Source: Gavia stellata
Taxonomy: Eukaryota > Chordata > Aves > Gaviiformes > Gaviidae
Assembly: GCF_030936135.1 (NCBI RefSeq)
Contig: NC_082616.1
Coordinates: forward strand, 11,839,001 to 11,903,000
DNA length: 64,000 nt
Direction of reading: 5' to 3'
Part shown: in pieces, positions 39,401 to 45,623 of the stretch
Layout: every line of letters starts with the position of its first letter
Position numbering within the stretch: the first letter of the stretch is position 1
Notes under the pieces: model-generated
The model's input: only the letters and a program-made list of their open reading frames with translations
Told to the model about the DNA's origin: nothing
Database searches by the model: none
Program-made: the position numbers and the translations under genes

Positions 39401-42400
39401 TTTGAGTTTGGGAAAGCGTGTTTTGCACTAAATAATTCTATTTACTCAGTCAGAAGTAGAGGAAAAGTGAAAATGACTGTATTCAACTTGAAGTTATGGT
39501 TAAAGTGATAGCCTAGTTAATTGAAAGCATCTTTCTTACAGTTTTCTCAGCCATAGTTTGATCTAGGAAGCTATCTGGGTAGATGCTTCATGTGTTTATA
39601 TTTTTATAAATCATTGTACTGAATACATAGCACTCATGTCTCGATAAACATTTTTCAAATTATACTGCAGTGTTACAGTAATGGGAATATTTTCTTTTTG
39701 TGTAAGTGGCCCCTTGCGAGTACTGCACTTAAGTTTTCCTTGTGCTGTTGGGTGTTTCTGTTCTGATATTGTCACACTTCTGTAGACCTTGGTCAGTCAG
39801 TTCTGACCAAAAAATACTTAATTGGAAGAGTATTCCTCTGCTACTTGTCTGCAGTGTTTATATTCTATAAGTCATCATGTGAGTATGATGATCTGTAAAT
39901 TATTTAGGCCAGATGTTGTGATGAACAATTAGTTTGCTAAGGTATGATTTTAAAGGCTTTGCTTCTAGGTGCTCCTTGCAGCAAAGCGTTCATTTTAGTT
40001 AGATTATTAATTTAGAAATGAAAGTGGTTTTAATACAGCAAATAGTGATGTAAATGAGTACAGTTCGCTTGGGAGCTTGCTCACTTTACAGCCAAGCTTC
40101 TTTCTATTCTGGGTCTTTCATTAGCACATCATGTTTCATTTAATAGCTTCGTTCTTAAGAGACTCACAAATTGGTGATAAACAATACGGGCAGACTTTCA
40201 CTTGGTACTTCTTTATGCTGTTAACAAAGTAGATCACGTTTGAGTAATATGTTGTAGAAATTCAAATGGAATGAAGAGAAGTCTCAAGAGCGTATTATTA
40301 ACTTACTATGTTTAATTACTGCAGCACTTGCAGCTATACTTATTGCTTTGTGGAGGTTCAGAACATTATGTTCAAGGATGTAATTTATTATAATCTGCTG
40401 CATTGGATTCAGAGCGTTGGTAGGTGTTTGTACTCCAGACAGACAAATGTTCTGTGTACAGTTACGTGTAACAGTATGTACTTAGCAGAAACCTGGCAAC
40501 TGCTGTCAGTGTTTCAACAAGTTGATTTGGTTTTCAAGTTTGTAAATGTTGGGAGGTCTTTGTCAGCCTGCAATTATTGAAAGTGGAAGTGAGTTTCGGA
40601 GGAACACCAATTTAAATATGGTCTTATTAGTTCTATAACTTTATGGTTTGGGAAGATTTGAGTAGCTGAGAGAAATTAGTAGAACTGATTGGTTATACTT
40701 GCTTTTAAAAGCAAGTGATTGAGTTGTCTCTACTTGTAATTTACTAACAATGCATTGTAGCTGTTTTAAAAGGAATGGAAAAGGAGATCTGTATTTTGAA
40801 TGGTTTGGCAATTAGATGAAAATTTAGTTCAGTCTTGTTCTTTTGGGTTTCTGTGTTACCAAAGAGAAGACTATTTTTCCAACCTGGAATTTGGGTTTTT
40901 CTTCATGTAGTGAAAAGAACTGGTACTCAGGACAACAAAGTAAATAATGCTGAAGCGTTACAGAACTGAATTGTTGACCATAAACCGCTGAAGTTAGTTG
41001 TCATTGCTTATTAATCCAGTGTCTGTTGTATGTCTCAAAGAATTCTTGTGCCTACAGGTAGAACAGACTCAGCTTTGTCTCATAAACACACCTTCTACCT
41101 TCCCTTGGAAAGGCTCTTCTGCCTTTGTCAATTCTAATGTCTCCATGTACATTTGAGGGGGAAAACGAAATGCTTTTGAATAAAGTATACTTTTTTTTTT
41201 GCTTGGTAAAACTAAGATTAACACAGAGACTGTTACAAATTTTGTAAAGCAGGTTGATTATTTGGGGTGGGGCATCTTGTTCTCATTCAAAGTCTGTTTT
41301 TAAACTTTCTAAAGCTAATCTAATCTGTGATATGTATGTCTTGACAACGGAGTTTAATTACATTGTTTGTTTGAGTAGTAGGTCGCTTCGTGACAAATTA
41401 CGTGAATGTTCTGTATTACAATAGAACTATGTTTATTAATTTGTAAAGAGCCATACAGTAAACTGCTAGTAGTTTATGATCTATAACGGGATAATATTTT
41501 AAAGACTTCTCTTGGGCAGAGTTTGGTAACTTGACCTAGCTGGATGTGCTTAAAAGGATGATAATAGCATAAATACCTGCTTCTTGCTGTGCATGTGTGC
41601 TTAGTAATTGTGGTATGTACTATCTCTGCTCATAGGTGAGAGAAATGGCTGCTACCACACTAAGTGGTCTGCTACAGTGCAATTTTCTCACTATGGATGG
41701 TCCCATGCAGACCCATTTTGAACAGCTGTGCAAGATGAGGTTACCGAAAAAACGAAAGCGAGACCTGGGTTCAGTGGTGGATACAATTCCTTCCGGTGGT
41801 AAGAAAATTGCTTCAGAGAGTAAAACCATGCATGTCGATAGCAGGTTAGGGAAGAACAAATATTTTGTGCTACACTTAAATGCTTACTCGGCAAGCACTC
41901 CAGGTGGAATAGGATTTGTCCTGTGGTTAAGCAGTATTTAGAAAATTAACATGTACCCAGAGAAACATAAGGCCTGTTGGTCATGTAAATATTTTTCCTT
42001 GCTAAGTGTTCATAAACCATAATGGCAGATCACTTGTTATGTACCTTATTGTCTTTCTGTGTATGTAGTGCAGATCCTAATCTTTAAGTGCTTCGAGAAT
42101 TTGATTTGCAGCATAAATGATGAATAAGAACACACTAATATGAAAAAAGCAAGTAATGTTTTTTATGATGTATTCCTACGTTAAACTAATTTATTACTTT
42201 TCCAGAATTAACACTAAAGAGATTTCTCCATTTCCTATGTGCACAGTTCACATAGTTAAGAATGCAGATGATGAGGGATAGCTTTTTCCTCAGTAAATAA
42301 ACTGCCACAACATAATTTCACGCCTTACCTACCTTACCTTCTATTTGTTAGGAGTGTGGGGTTTTTATTCTAAAAAAACCCAAAAAACAACCCAAACACC

Positions 42401-44368
42401 AAAAACCCCAAAACACACAGAACAAAAACCCCCTTAGTTAACCTTAGTTAGGAGCGTTGGCTTCTGACCAAAGATTTAGTGCATCTGAGTCACATTCATT
42501 TGACCCGGGACCGGGTTTCCATATTGTCAGATAGTTCTGGTATTTGAGAAAACATTCTGAACACAGAAATAGGGAACCGTAGTTCATGAGCTATTTACTG
42601 AGTAGAGAGAAAGATTCTTTGAGAGAAGGAAGCTTTTTTGAAATGTTTATAAAGTATATAGCAATTGCAGATTTTTTTTTAGACTTTCTTCCATTAGAAA
42701 TTAAAGATCAAATCATAGAATGAATCTATGATTCTGTGTAAGAAAGCAGAAGCTATTTGGAGACCCATATGCTTGTGTGGATTTATTTGACTATATGGTC
42801 TGTAGAGCTATCTGGTTTTCTGTAGAAGCTAGAGATCTCTCTACTGTGGCAGGGTGGGTTGGTTGGTTTTTGTTCGGTGTTTTTTCTAGTTCAGGGTCAA
42901 AACTCACTCAATATTAGTATCAGTGTGTTATTCTAATTAGATCACCTCTGTGTAATATATAGGCTCTTGTCAGTCATTCTCATCAGTTAAAAATAGCCTT
43001 ATTTTCACTGATAACCAGTTCTAAGTTTTTCTGTGTCATTGAGGAATGTCTTAGACAAGCTAGTTGCACCTTGCTCAATGTAAATTAATATCCTGCAATT
43101 GCAGACTTGGTTAAACGCCATGCTGGTGTACTAGGACTTAGCGCGTGTATTTTGTCAAGTCCGTATGATGTACCCACCTGGATGCCACAGCTCTTGATGG
43201 ATCTCAGTGCCCATCTTAATGATCCTCAGCCTATTGAGGTAAAAATACTTATATAATTTTTCTATTCAATATAACACATCTAAAATACGCTTGGCTCATT
43301 CTGAGTTCCTCTTTCCTAGAAATAAAAATAGGAACCTGTTAAGAAACTTAGTTTCTGCTGCTTTTTATTGAATGGTTCCAAATACATTTTAAGCCATGGA
43401 CTGCTTTTAAGTATTTTTTGTGGTAAGAACTACCATTATTGCTTTCAAATTTAGAGCATAAACTGAAAGCTGCAAGAACTATATCTATAATGAGGAAATA
43501 GTGGTTTTTAATTAAAAATGTCACTTTTGTGCATGCCATTCTAGAAAATATCAACCTGAACAAAAAAATCATTCTGAAATTTTTAAAACAAGGTTTTATA
43601 AGCAGCCCTAGAAACAAGTTTTTAATGAAATAGTTACCTTTAACTCTATTTTTTGCCCTGTCTATTTGGTTTTGTTGACCTTTGCTGTTTTAACCAGAGT
43701 AGTGAGCTTATGGCTGAAGAATTCCTTAGATTTACCAAACTTTGTAATGGTGTGCTTGACTGAATCAAGAAACTGAACTGATTGGACTTTTCATTTGTTA
43801 GTTTAATAATAATCTTAATTAATAACAGAAGATAGTTTTCCTCTGATTTGTTTCTTCTTTGCACCTTGTGTGATTCACCAATTTCTCATGTTTGGAGACC
43901 CAAACCATTGGTTTGAAATAGCTGAGGAAAAGAGGAGGGGAAAAGCATTTCACTTATAGTCTATAAGAATACTAATTTTTTCAAAATTGTAGGTCAAAGA
44001 ATCCTTTTTATAAGAATGTTGGAGTCATGACACTGGTCAAAATACTAACCAGAACTGTAAAAATTTAAAATACTGGGGAACTGGGCTGAATTCCCCAGAG
44101 CCCTTCTAACTTTTGTAATTGCTCAAACACTTTGCTCTATTCAGCGGTTATTTTTGTTGTATTCAATGTTTGTTTTGTTGTGGAGCTTAAATCCTTAACT
44201 GATACAGATCAATATTGATTGTCTCCTATGCAGATGACTGTGAAAAAAACCCTGTCAAATTTCCGGAGGACCCATCATGACAACTGGCAGGAGCATAAAC
44301 AGCAGTTCACAGACGACCAGCTACTAGTGCTTACTGACCTCTTGGTTTCACCGTGCTATTATGCATAG
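186..44368 (+). CDS. PSME4: PSME4 (PA200), 3' part of gene, 36 coding exons
   Basis: Proteasome activator complex subunit 4 (PA200, yeast Blm10 family). It is a large HEAT-repeat solenoid that caps the 20S core particle in the nucleus. Family roles are opening the alpha-ring gate, promoting turnover of acetylated histones during DNA repair and spermatogenesis, and binding inositol phosphates. Joined exons: 186-372, 990-1079, 2852-2916, 3009-3159, 4844-4942, 5325-5394, 5774-5841, 6407-6622, 8612-8769, 11132-11227, 20372-20427, 21539-21595, 21784-21839, 21923-22021, 22481-22543, 22706-22801, 23641-23772, 25286-25495, 26218-26354, 26683-26736, 27557-27686, 28347-28428, 28982-29135, 29659-29728, 30464-30589, 30939-31091, 31867-31971, 32744-32835, 33228-33359, 34012-34220, 34510-34595, 35568-35696, 36826-36981, 41636-41798, 43105-43238, 44234-44368. 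Every phase matches and there is no stop or frameshift. The 4,216 nt plus two bases from the previous exon give 1,405 residues, so about 438 N-terminal residues lie outside the window. Visible landmarks are a KKRKR basic nuclear-localisation patch, a bromodomain-like region near the C-terminus, and the terminal YYA that docks in a 20S alpha-subunit pocket. Confidence 0.97.
373..989 (+). other. PSME4 intron w1
   Basis: Unremarkable AT-rich GT-AG intron; I see no repeat or RNA gene. Confidence 0.9.
990..1079 (+). CDS. PSME4: PSME4 exon w2
   Basis: Acceptor CTCAACAG|ATT, donor GAG|GTAAGA, phase 0 at both ends, 30 codons. Reads [10 protein letters not shown] through ERDDLSE, nearly identical to human PA200. 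Fragment residues 64-93. Confidence 0.96.
1080..2851 (+). other. PSME4 intron w2
   Basis: GT-AG intron. It holds an A/C-rich tract at about 1739-1786 whose complementary strand fits a G-quadruplex pattern (see findings). Short open frames on both strands around 2480-2685 have no recognisable product. Confidence 0.9.
1747..1776 (-). repeat. Putative G-quadruplex motif (minus strand)
   Basis: The plus strand has C-runs at 1747-1749, 1754-1760, 1768-1770 and 1774-1776, separated by 4, 7 and 3 bases. The minus strand therefore has four G-runs of at least three with loops of 3, 7 and 4 nt, satisfying the usual G3+N1-7 rule. The minus strand is the template strand for PSME4 transcription. Confidence 0.6.
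2852..2916 (+). CDS. PSME4: PSME4 exon w3
   Basis: Acceptor AACTGTAG|GTG, donor GATAG|GTAAGT. Encodes [15 protein letters not shown] to QFMD plus the first two bases of an Arg codon completed in the next exon. The following intron is only 92 bp. Confidence 0.96.
3009..3159 (+). CDS. PSME4: PSME4 exon w4
   Basis: Acceptor TTGTGTAG|A, donor AAG|GTATGT. Reads (R)[12 protein letters not shown] to CSKDIFK. It contains a Glu/Thr-rich acidic stretch (TREETETEK) also present in human PA200. Fragment residues 115-165. Confidence 0.96.
3160..4843 (+). other. PSME4 intron w4
   Basis: GT-AG intron with a 27-base T homopolymer at 3452-3478 and a T-run near 4682-4696. No gene seen. Confidence 0.9.
3452..3478. 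repeat. Poly(T) homopolymer, 27 bases
   Basis: Uninterrupted run of 27 T. It could be a simple slippage repeat or the poly(A) tail of an old minus-strand retroinsertion. I do not recognise the flanking sequence as a retroelement. Confidence 0.9.
4844..4942 (+). CDS. PSME4: PSME4 exon w5
   Basis: Acceptor TTTTTAG|GTT, donor AAA|GTGAGA, phase 0 at both ends, 33 codons. Reads [13 protein letters not shown] to MCRAAVK. Confidence 0.96.
5325..5394 (+). CDS. PSME4: PSME4 exon w6
   Basis: Acceptor TTTCCAG|TGC, donor GTCA|GTAAGT. Reads [15 protein letters not shown] to ITHLTV plus the first base of an Asn codon completed by the next exon. Confidence 0.95.
5774..5841 (+). CDS. PSME4: PSME4 exon w7
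   Basis: Acceptor GTTCTTCTAG|AT, donor GAG|GTATTT. Reads (N)[14 protein letters not shown] to NLQLLSE, an acidic conserved block of PA200. Confidence 0.96.
6407..6622 (+). CDS. PSME4: PSME4 exon w8 (GC splice donor)
   Basis: Acceptor CTATTAG|ATC, 72 codons, reading [10 protein letters not shown] to SEYFPIK. The exon ends AAG|GCAAGG, a GC donor with otherwise ideal consensus. No GT nearby keeps both the frame and the family match, because the next exon opens with DWGKPGD exactly as in human. This is the longest coding exon in the visible part. Confidence 0.95.
6623..8611 (+). other. PSME4 intron w8, GC-AG type
   Basis: The intron starts GCAAGG and ends TTTACTGTAG, so it is a U2-type GC-AG intron. 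It is AT-rich with no repeat or gene recognised. Confidence 0.9.
8612..8769 (+). CDS. PSME4: PSME4 exon w9
   Basis: Acceptor TTTACTGTAG|GAC, donor TCCAG|GTTGGT (weaker than consensus). Reads [12 protein letters not shown] to KLEMS plus two bases of Arg. It spells WNLDIQWH where I recall WNLGIQWH in human. Confidence 0.95.
8770..11131 (+). other. PSME4 intron w9
   Basis: GT-AG intron carrying the CR1 fragment at about 9350-9540. The remainder shows nothing recognisable. Confidence 0.9.
9350..9540 (-). mobile_element. CR1 LINE 3'-end fragment, minus orientation
   Basis: The plus strand reads ATCATAGAATCATTTAGG then TTGGAAAAGACCTTTAAG, followed by GATCATCAAGTCCAACCG and CCTCCAGGGATGGTGACTC. 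This is the reverse complement of the typical avian CR1 3' region ending in the ATTCTATGATT octamer repeat, so the element lies on the minus strand with its 3' end near 9350. It is strongly 5'-truncated, the usual state of CR1 copies, and homology fades after about 9516. It does not touch an exon. CR1 is the dominant avian non-LTR retrotransposon, which supports a bird origin. Confidence 0.93.
11132..11227 (+). CDS. PSME4: PSME4 exon w10
   Basis: Acceptor TTGTTTAAG|A, donor CATCT|GTAAGT. Reads (R)[14 protein letters not shown] to LKGERVAH plus two bases of Leu. It precedes the longest visible intron. Confidence 0.94.
11228..20371 (+). other. PSME4 intron w10 (9.1 kb, longest visible)
   Basis: GT-AG intron with no coding exon required, because the w10 and w11 peptides join exactly as in the family. 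It contains a 21-bp tandem duplication at 12832-12873 and several short random open frames (for example 13914-14165 + and 14465-14857 -) whose translations I do not recognise. I see no transposon or RNA gene. Its length makes it the likeliest place for intronic enhancers, but nothing specific is visible. Confidence 0.85.
12832..12873. repeat. 21-bp tandem duplication
   Basis: Two perfect head-to-tail copies of a 21-bp unit beginning TATATTGTTGGG and ending AGGTCTG. Confidence 0.95.
20372..20427 (+). CDS. PSME4: PSME4 exon w11 (micro-sized, after 9.1-kb intron)
   Basis: Acceptor TTCATGCAG|G, donor TACG|GTAAGT, 56 bp. Reads (L)[18 protein letters not shown]. This agrees with human PA200 directly downstream of the w10 peptide, so no further exon is needed in the long intron between them. 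Confidence 0.95.
20428..21538 (+). other. PSME4 intron w11
   Basis: GT-AG intron. The section 20560-20930 is somewhat richer in G+C and in open frames than its surroundings, but no product is recognised. Confidence 0.88.
21539..21595 (+). CDS. PSME4: PSME4 exon w12
   Basis: Acceptor TTTTTTGTAG|AT, donor CTGC|GTAAGT, 57 bp. Reads (D)[18 protein letters not shown] plus the first base of Arg. Confidence 0.95.
21784..21839 (+). CDS. PSME4: PSME4 exon w13
   Basis: Acceptor AATTGCAG|GC, donor AAG|GTATAC, 56 bp. Reads (R)[18 protein letters not shown]. The intron that follows is only 83 bp, the shortest in the window. Confidence 0.95.
21923..22021 (+). CDS. PSME4: PSME4 exon w14
   Basis: Acceptor TTTCTACAG|ATT, donor AGG|GTCAGT, 33 codons. 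Reads [16 protein letters not shown] to VKKSMENR. Confidence 0.96.
22022..22480 (+). other. PSME4 intron w14, with antisense open frame
   Basis: A 459-bp GT-AG intron. On the minus strand a frame stays open from 22362 through the intron and into the neighbouring exon. Its translation within the intron looks protein-like (see findings). Confidence 0.85.
22481..22543 (+). CDS. PSME4: PSME4 exon w15
   Basis: Acceptor TTGTTTACAG|CTT, donor GAG|GTAATA, 21 codons. Reads [15 protein letters not shown] to MLQHE. Confidence 0.95.
22706..22801 (+). CDS. PSME4: PSME4 exon w16
   Basis: Acceptor GCAATGTAG|CTG, donor CAG|GTAAGG, 32 codons. Reads [15 protein letters not shown] to STSSYGQ. Human has KIHQ where this has KTSHQ at the centre. 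Confidence 0.95.
22802..23640 (+). other. PSME4 intron w16
   Basis: Ordinary AT-rich GT-AG intron; nothing recognised. Confidence 0.88.
23641..23772 (+). CDS. PSME4: PSME4 exon w17
   Basis: Acceptor TTGCCACAG|GTC, donor AAA|GTACTG, 44 codons. Reads [14 protein letters not shown] to [10 protein letters not shown]. It is a HEAT-repeat helix pair in the family structure. Confidence 0.96.
23773..25285 (+). other. PSME4 intron w17
   Basis: GT-AG intron. Its middle (about 24,160-24,930) is more GC-rich than neighbouring introns and includes a near-perfect inverted repeat at 24385-24411. No gene or known repeat is recognised. Confidence 0.85.
24385..24411. repeat. Inverted repeat (11-bp arms, 5-nt loop)
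   Basis: GCTGCCTGATA and TATCAGACAGC flank GGTAC; 10 of 11 positions pair. It could form a small hairpin in RNA. No other transposon hallmark is seen. Confidence 0.6.
25286..25495 (+). CDS. PSME4: PSME4 exon w18
   Basis: Acceptor TTTTGCAG|GGT, donor GCA|GTAAGT, 70 codons. Reads [14 protein letters not shown] to ETIGLDFA. This is one of the best conserved blocks in the visible protein. Confidence 0.96.
26218..26354 (+). CDS. PSME4: PSME4 exon w19
   Basis: Acceptor GTCAATAG|GTT, donor GCG|GTAAGT. Reads [16 protein letters not shown] to KEKNAEAL plus two bases of Arg. It is the least human-like exon here: its middle ([13 protein letters not shown]) is a divergent loop, while the flanking helices match. 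Confidence 0.93.
26683..26736 (+). CDS. PSME4: PSME4 exon w20
   Basis: Acceptor TTCCCTCAG|A, donor AATCT|GTAAGT, 54 bp. Reads (R)[17 protein letters not shown] plus two bases of Leu. Confidence 0.94.
27557..27686 (+). CDS. PSME4: PSME4 exon w21
   Basis: Acceptor TTTTTTTTAG|T, donor AAG|GTAAAA. Reads (L)[14 protein letters not shown] to DAIVVRK, matching the RDDR...P-RAI-FFV block of human PA200. Confidence 0.95.
28347..28428 (+). CDS. PSME4: PSME4 exon w22
   Basis: Acceptor CTCTTTTAG|GTG, donor ATAA|GTAGGT. Reads [16 protein letters not shown] to CPYEI plus the first base of Ser. The RTHKK basic cluster is conserved. Confidence 0.95.
28982..29135 (+). CDS. PSME4: PSME4 exon w23
   Basis: Acceptor TTTAACCAG|GT, donor CTCA|GTGAGT. 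Reads (S)[15 protein letters not shown] to THWGYYTWP plus two bases of Gln. Confidence 0.94.
29659..29728 (+). CDS. PSME4: PSME4 exon w24
   Basis: Acceptor AATATTCAG|A, donor GAG|GTAAGG. Reads (Q)[15 protein letters not shown] to DELTE. It is moderately divergent from human (NMVVYAGVEEQPKLG). Confidence 0.93.
30464..30589 (+). CDS. PSME4: PSME4 exon w25
   Basis: Acceptor TGTTACAG|GCA, donor AAG|GTAACT, 42 codons. Reads [14 protein letters not shown] to RRFCLFK. Confidence 0.96.
30939..31091 (+). CDS. PSME4: PSME4 exon w26
   Basis: Acceptor TTTTACAG|GGC, donor AAG|GTACTG, 51 codons. Reads [14 protein letters not shown] to GSKHWTFEK. Confidence 0.96.
31867..31971 (+). CDS. PSME4: PSME4 exon w27
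   Basis: Acceptor TGTTCAG|GTG, donor TGT|GTAAGT, 35 codons. Reads [14 protein letters not shown] to CIATSC. Confidence 0.96.
32744..32835 (+). CDS. PSME4: PSME4 exon w28
   Basis: Acceptor ATTTTCAG|GAG, donor GCATG|GTAAAA. Reads [14 protein letters not shown] to GGSFVDA plus two bases of Cys. Confidence 0.95.
33228..33359 (+). CDS. PSME4: PSME4 exon w29
   Basis: Acceptor GATTCCTAG|C, donor GGAAG|GTCAGT. Reads (C)[14 protein letters not shown] to VRERIG plus two bases of Ser. Confidence 0.95.
33599..33690. repeat. A/C-rich simple-sequence tract
   Basis: Low-complexity run of A and C with a single GGGG interruption, containing C5 blocks and a 16-A homopolymer (33630-33645). The complementary strand is G/T-rich. 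Confidence 0.8.
34012..34220 (+). CDS. PSME4: PSME4 exon w30
   Basis: Acceptor CTTTTTTAG|T, donor ACTA|GTGAGT. Reads (S)[14 protein letters not shown] to GIKLLKT plus the first base of Ile. It carries a Glu/Asp-rich loop ([15 protein letters not shown]) typical of the family. Confidence 0.95.
34510..34595 (+). CDS. PSME4: PSME4 exon w31
   Basis: Acceptor TAAAAACAG|TC (purine-rich, weak pyrimidine tract), donor AAG|GTATGT. Reads (I)[16 protein letters not shown] to LLPLFFK. Confidence 0.95.
35379..35452. repeat. Tandem duplication, about 40-bp period
   Basis: Two copies of AGCATTATATTGATTG followed by TTTTTCCTAGATAACTT, at 35379-35410 and 35419-35452. They differ by a GT insertion and are separated by 8 bases. 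Confidence 0.85.
35535..35552. repeat. Poly(C) run, 18 bases, next to a splice acceptor
   Basis: Eighteen consecutive C end 15 nt before the acceptor AG of exon w32 and form the upstream half of its pyrimidine tract (T-run, then C18, then GATCTTGTTCTGTAG). Confidence 0.95.
35568..35696 (+). CDS. PSME4: PSME4 exon w32
   Basis: Acceptor TTCTGTAG|ATT preceded by an 18-C run, donor CAA|GTGAGT, 43 codons. Reads [14 protein letters not shown] to VLQVLKQ. Confidence 0.96.
35697..36825 (+). other. PSME4 intron w32
   Basis: GT-AG intron containing a three-copy 19-bp tandem repeat at 36313-36369 and a short duplication (GGTATCTGTTAAAT) near 36572-36604. Nothing else recognised. Confidence 0.88.
36313..36369. 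repeat. 19-bp minisatellite, three copies
   Basis: GGCTGCACCCATGCCTGAA three times in tandem (36313-36331, 36332-36350, 36351-36369), with only the last base of the third copy differing. The near-identity suggests recent expansion. Confidence 0.96.
36826..36981 (+). CDS. PSME4: PSME4 exon w33 (GC splice donor; bromodomain-like region begins)
   Basis: Acceptor TTTTACTGTAG|ACA, 52 codons, reading [14 protein letters not shown] to LLEDEQLE. The donor is GAG|GCAAGT, a second GC donor. The next exon opens with VREMAATT, exactly continuing human PA200, so the boundary is firm. The peptide corresponds to the start of the bromodomain-like segment reported in human at roughly residues 1650-1738. Confidence 0.95.
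36982..41635 (+). other. PSME4 intron w33, GC-AG type (4.65 kb)
   Basis: The intron starts GCAAGT and ends GCTCATAG. It contains a 19-bp tandem duplication at 38508-38545. No gene or known mobile element is recognised; open frames here are short and unremarkable. Confidence 0.88.
38508..38545. repeat. 19-bp tandem duplication
   Basis: TTCAATACAGTTTATCTAG occurs twice head to tail without mismatch. Confidence 0.95.
41636..41798 (+). CDS. PSME4: PSME4 exon w34 (bromodomain-like region end, NLS)
   Basis: Acceptor GCTCATAG|GTG, donor GGTG|GTAAGA. Reads [14 protein letters not shown] to DTIPSG. It contains LPKKRKRD, a compact basic cluster fitting the nuclear localisation of PA200. Confidence 0.96.
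42372..42432. repeat. A/C-rich simple-sequence tract
   Basis: Low-complexity A and C stretch with C3-C5 blocks, resembling the tracts near 1.75 kb and 33.6 kb. Confidence 0.75.
42711..42738. repeat. CR1-terminus-like palindrome
   Basis: AATCATAGA and TCTATGATT are perfect 9-bp inverted arms around ATGAA. The right arm continues into ATTCTGTG, the octamer motif that ends CR1 elements. It may be a minimal CR1 relic; no CR1 body is visible beside it. Confidence 0.4.
43105..43238 (+). CDS. PSME4: PSME4 exon w35
   Basis: Acceptor CAATTGCAG|AC, donor GAG|GTAAAA. Reads (D)[14 protein letters not shown] to LNDPQPIE. Confidence 0.96.
43239..44233 (+). other. PSME4 intron w35
   Basis: Ordinary GT-AG intron; nothing recognised. 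Confidence 0.88.
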
Positions 44369-44372
44369 ATAG
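44234..44372 (+). CDS. PSME4: PSME4 exon w36, terminal coding exon with stop
   Basis: Acceptor CTATGCAG|ATG. Reads [16 protein letters not shown] to SPCYYA, with the TAG stop at 44366-44368. The C-terminal YYA is the family's 20S-docking tail. Four bases after the stop there is a consensus donor ATAG|GTAAGA, so the 3'UTR appears to be interrupted by an intron. Confidence 0.95.
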
Positions 44373-45038
44373 GTAAGATTATTTGTTTTGACACAAATTG
44401 ACGGAAACATCAGTCTTACGAAATCTACTCTAGCTCTCCAGTCTAGAATGGAGTAGGGAGGCATCCCTAAACCCCAAGGAGAATTAAGTCCCTTGCACCT
44501 GCTGTGGTCTGTTCAGGATCAGATTTATTTTGGATAAATACTGTCCATCTTTTTGTGTCTCCCTGTATTACACTAGTGTTTTGCTAAGATGCTCACACTT
44601 GTTTTCTTGAATATTGATGTTCCTTTTCTCCATTTTCTGCCAGTTAGCTGCCTTTTAAATGCCTGGCAGTTTGACTAAAGGCAAGGTACTTGCTGCTTTG
44701 TACTTCTGGTGCCTCTGAGGACTTTAGCCTACCACCCAGTCCAGTATCTCATCTGCATCTCTCGATGAGGAATGACTGCTACCAAACTGTTTTCTCTTCC
44801 ACATTTATGGCTTTGCTACCAGGTGTCTTCACACAGGCATGTCCCCAAAGAGTGAACCCGTTCCTGGAGTTTCTCTTTGTTACGCTGCAAGATTCTGATC
44901 TCTATTGTATTGTGATGTCTTGTGACCATATTCCAAGAGAAGTTTTAATTTATATTTTCATTTTGTTCTGTGGTAATAGCATGAGGCAGTAGTCTTGTTT
45001 TGAATTCTTGTTCTGAATTCTTTCTTCTTTCTTTTCAG
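44373..45038 (+). other. PSME4 3'UTR intron (inferred)
   Basis: Begins GTAAGA four bases after the stop codon and ends with a long pyrimidine tract and CAG. Because the junction lies within a few bases of the stop, it should not trigger exon-junction-dependent decay. Confidence 0.65.
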
Positions 45039-45615
45039 GTTTCTCCTGGAAAAATGAGGATTTTCTGTGAAATAAAGGAAATGCAAAGAAATTTATCATG
45101 TAGAAAACTTTGTGTTGGAAATCCTGATGCCTAATCAAAACCGCTTTTAAATACAAACATAAAGACCTGGTTCTATTCAAAAAGAATTTCACCTCCCCAG
45201 GGAGCAGCTGTGGGAGCCCCACAGTCTCCTTCTAACTACGCTTGCAGAGCCTGATCATGAGTTTATTGCAAGACCCCTGTCATTGGCCTGCATTACACAT
45301 CAGTCTTGTTTCTGCTTTCTTGCACACAGTGACTTACGCTGCACACTTCTTATCCTCTTTTTGTGACCCTTCCCAGCTGTTTCCAGCATCAAAGATATGC
45401 AGAACCAGAGAGTGCTGCAAAACAGAATATTGTCAGTGAAGCTCTCCAATTCTGTTGATGCAACTTCTTTCCTAATCACCATACAATACCAGGAACCTAT
45501 CTTTCTCAGAGTTTATTTTTCACTACGTGGATTTGAGCGCCCATCGGGTGACGGGCTCTGTATTGTTCAGTCCACCTCAGGGCAGGATTGCCTTTTTATA
45601 TCTTCCTTGTCAAAA

Positions 45616-45623
45616 TGTAAATA
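45616..45623 (+). promoter_or_regulatory. Candidate Pumilio recognition element in PSME4 3'UTR
   Basis: TGTAAATA matches the UGUANAUA Pumilio consensus inside the inferred 3'UTR. Eight-base motifs occur by chance, so this is only a candidate for post-transcriptional control. Confidence 0.3.

Larger units (their letters stand above)
41799..43104 (+). other. PSME4 intron w34
   Basis: GT-AG intron. It holds an A/C-rich tract at about 42372-42432 and a CR1-terminus-like palindrome at 42711-42738. No gene seen. Confidence 0.88.
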
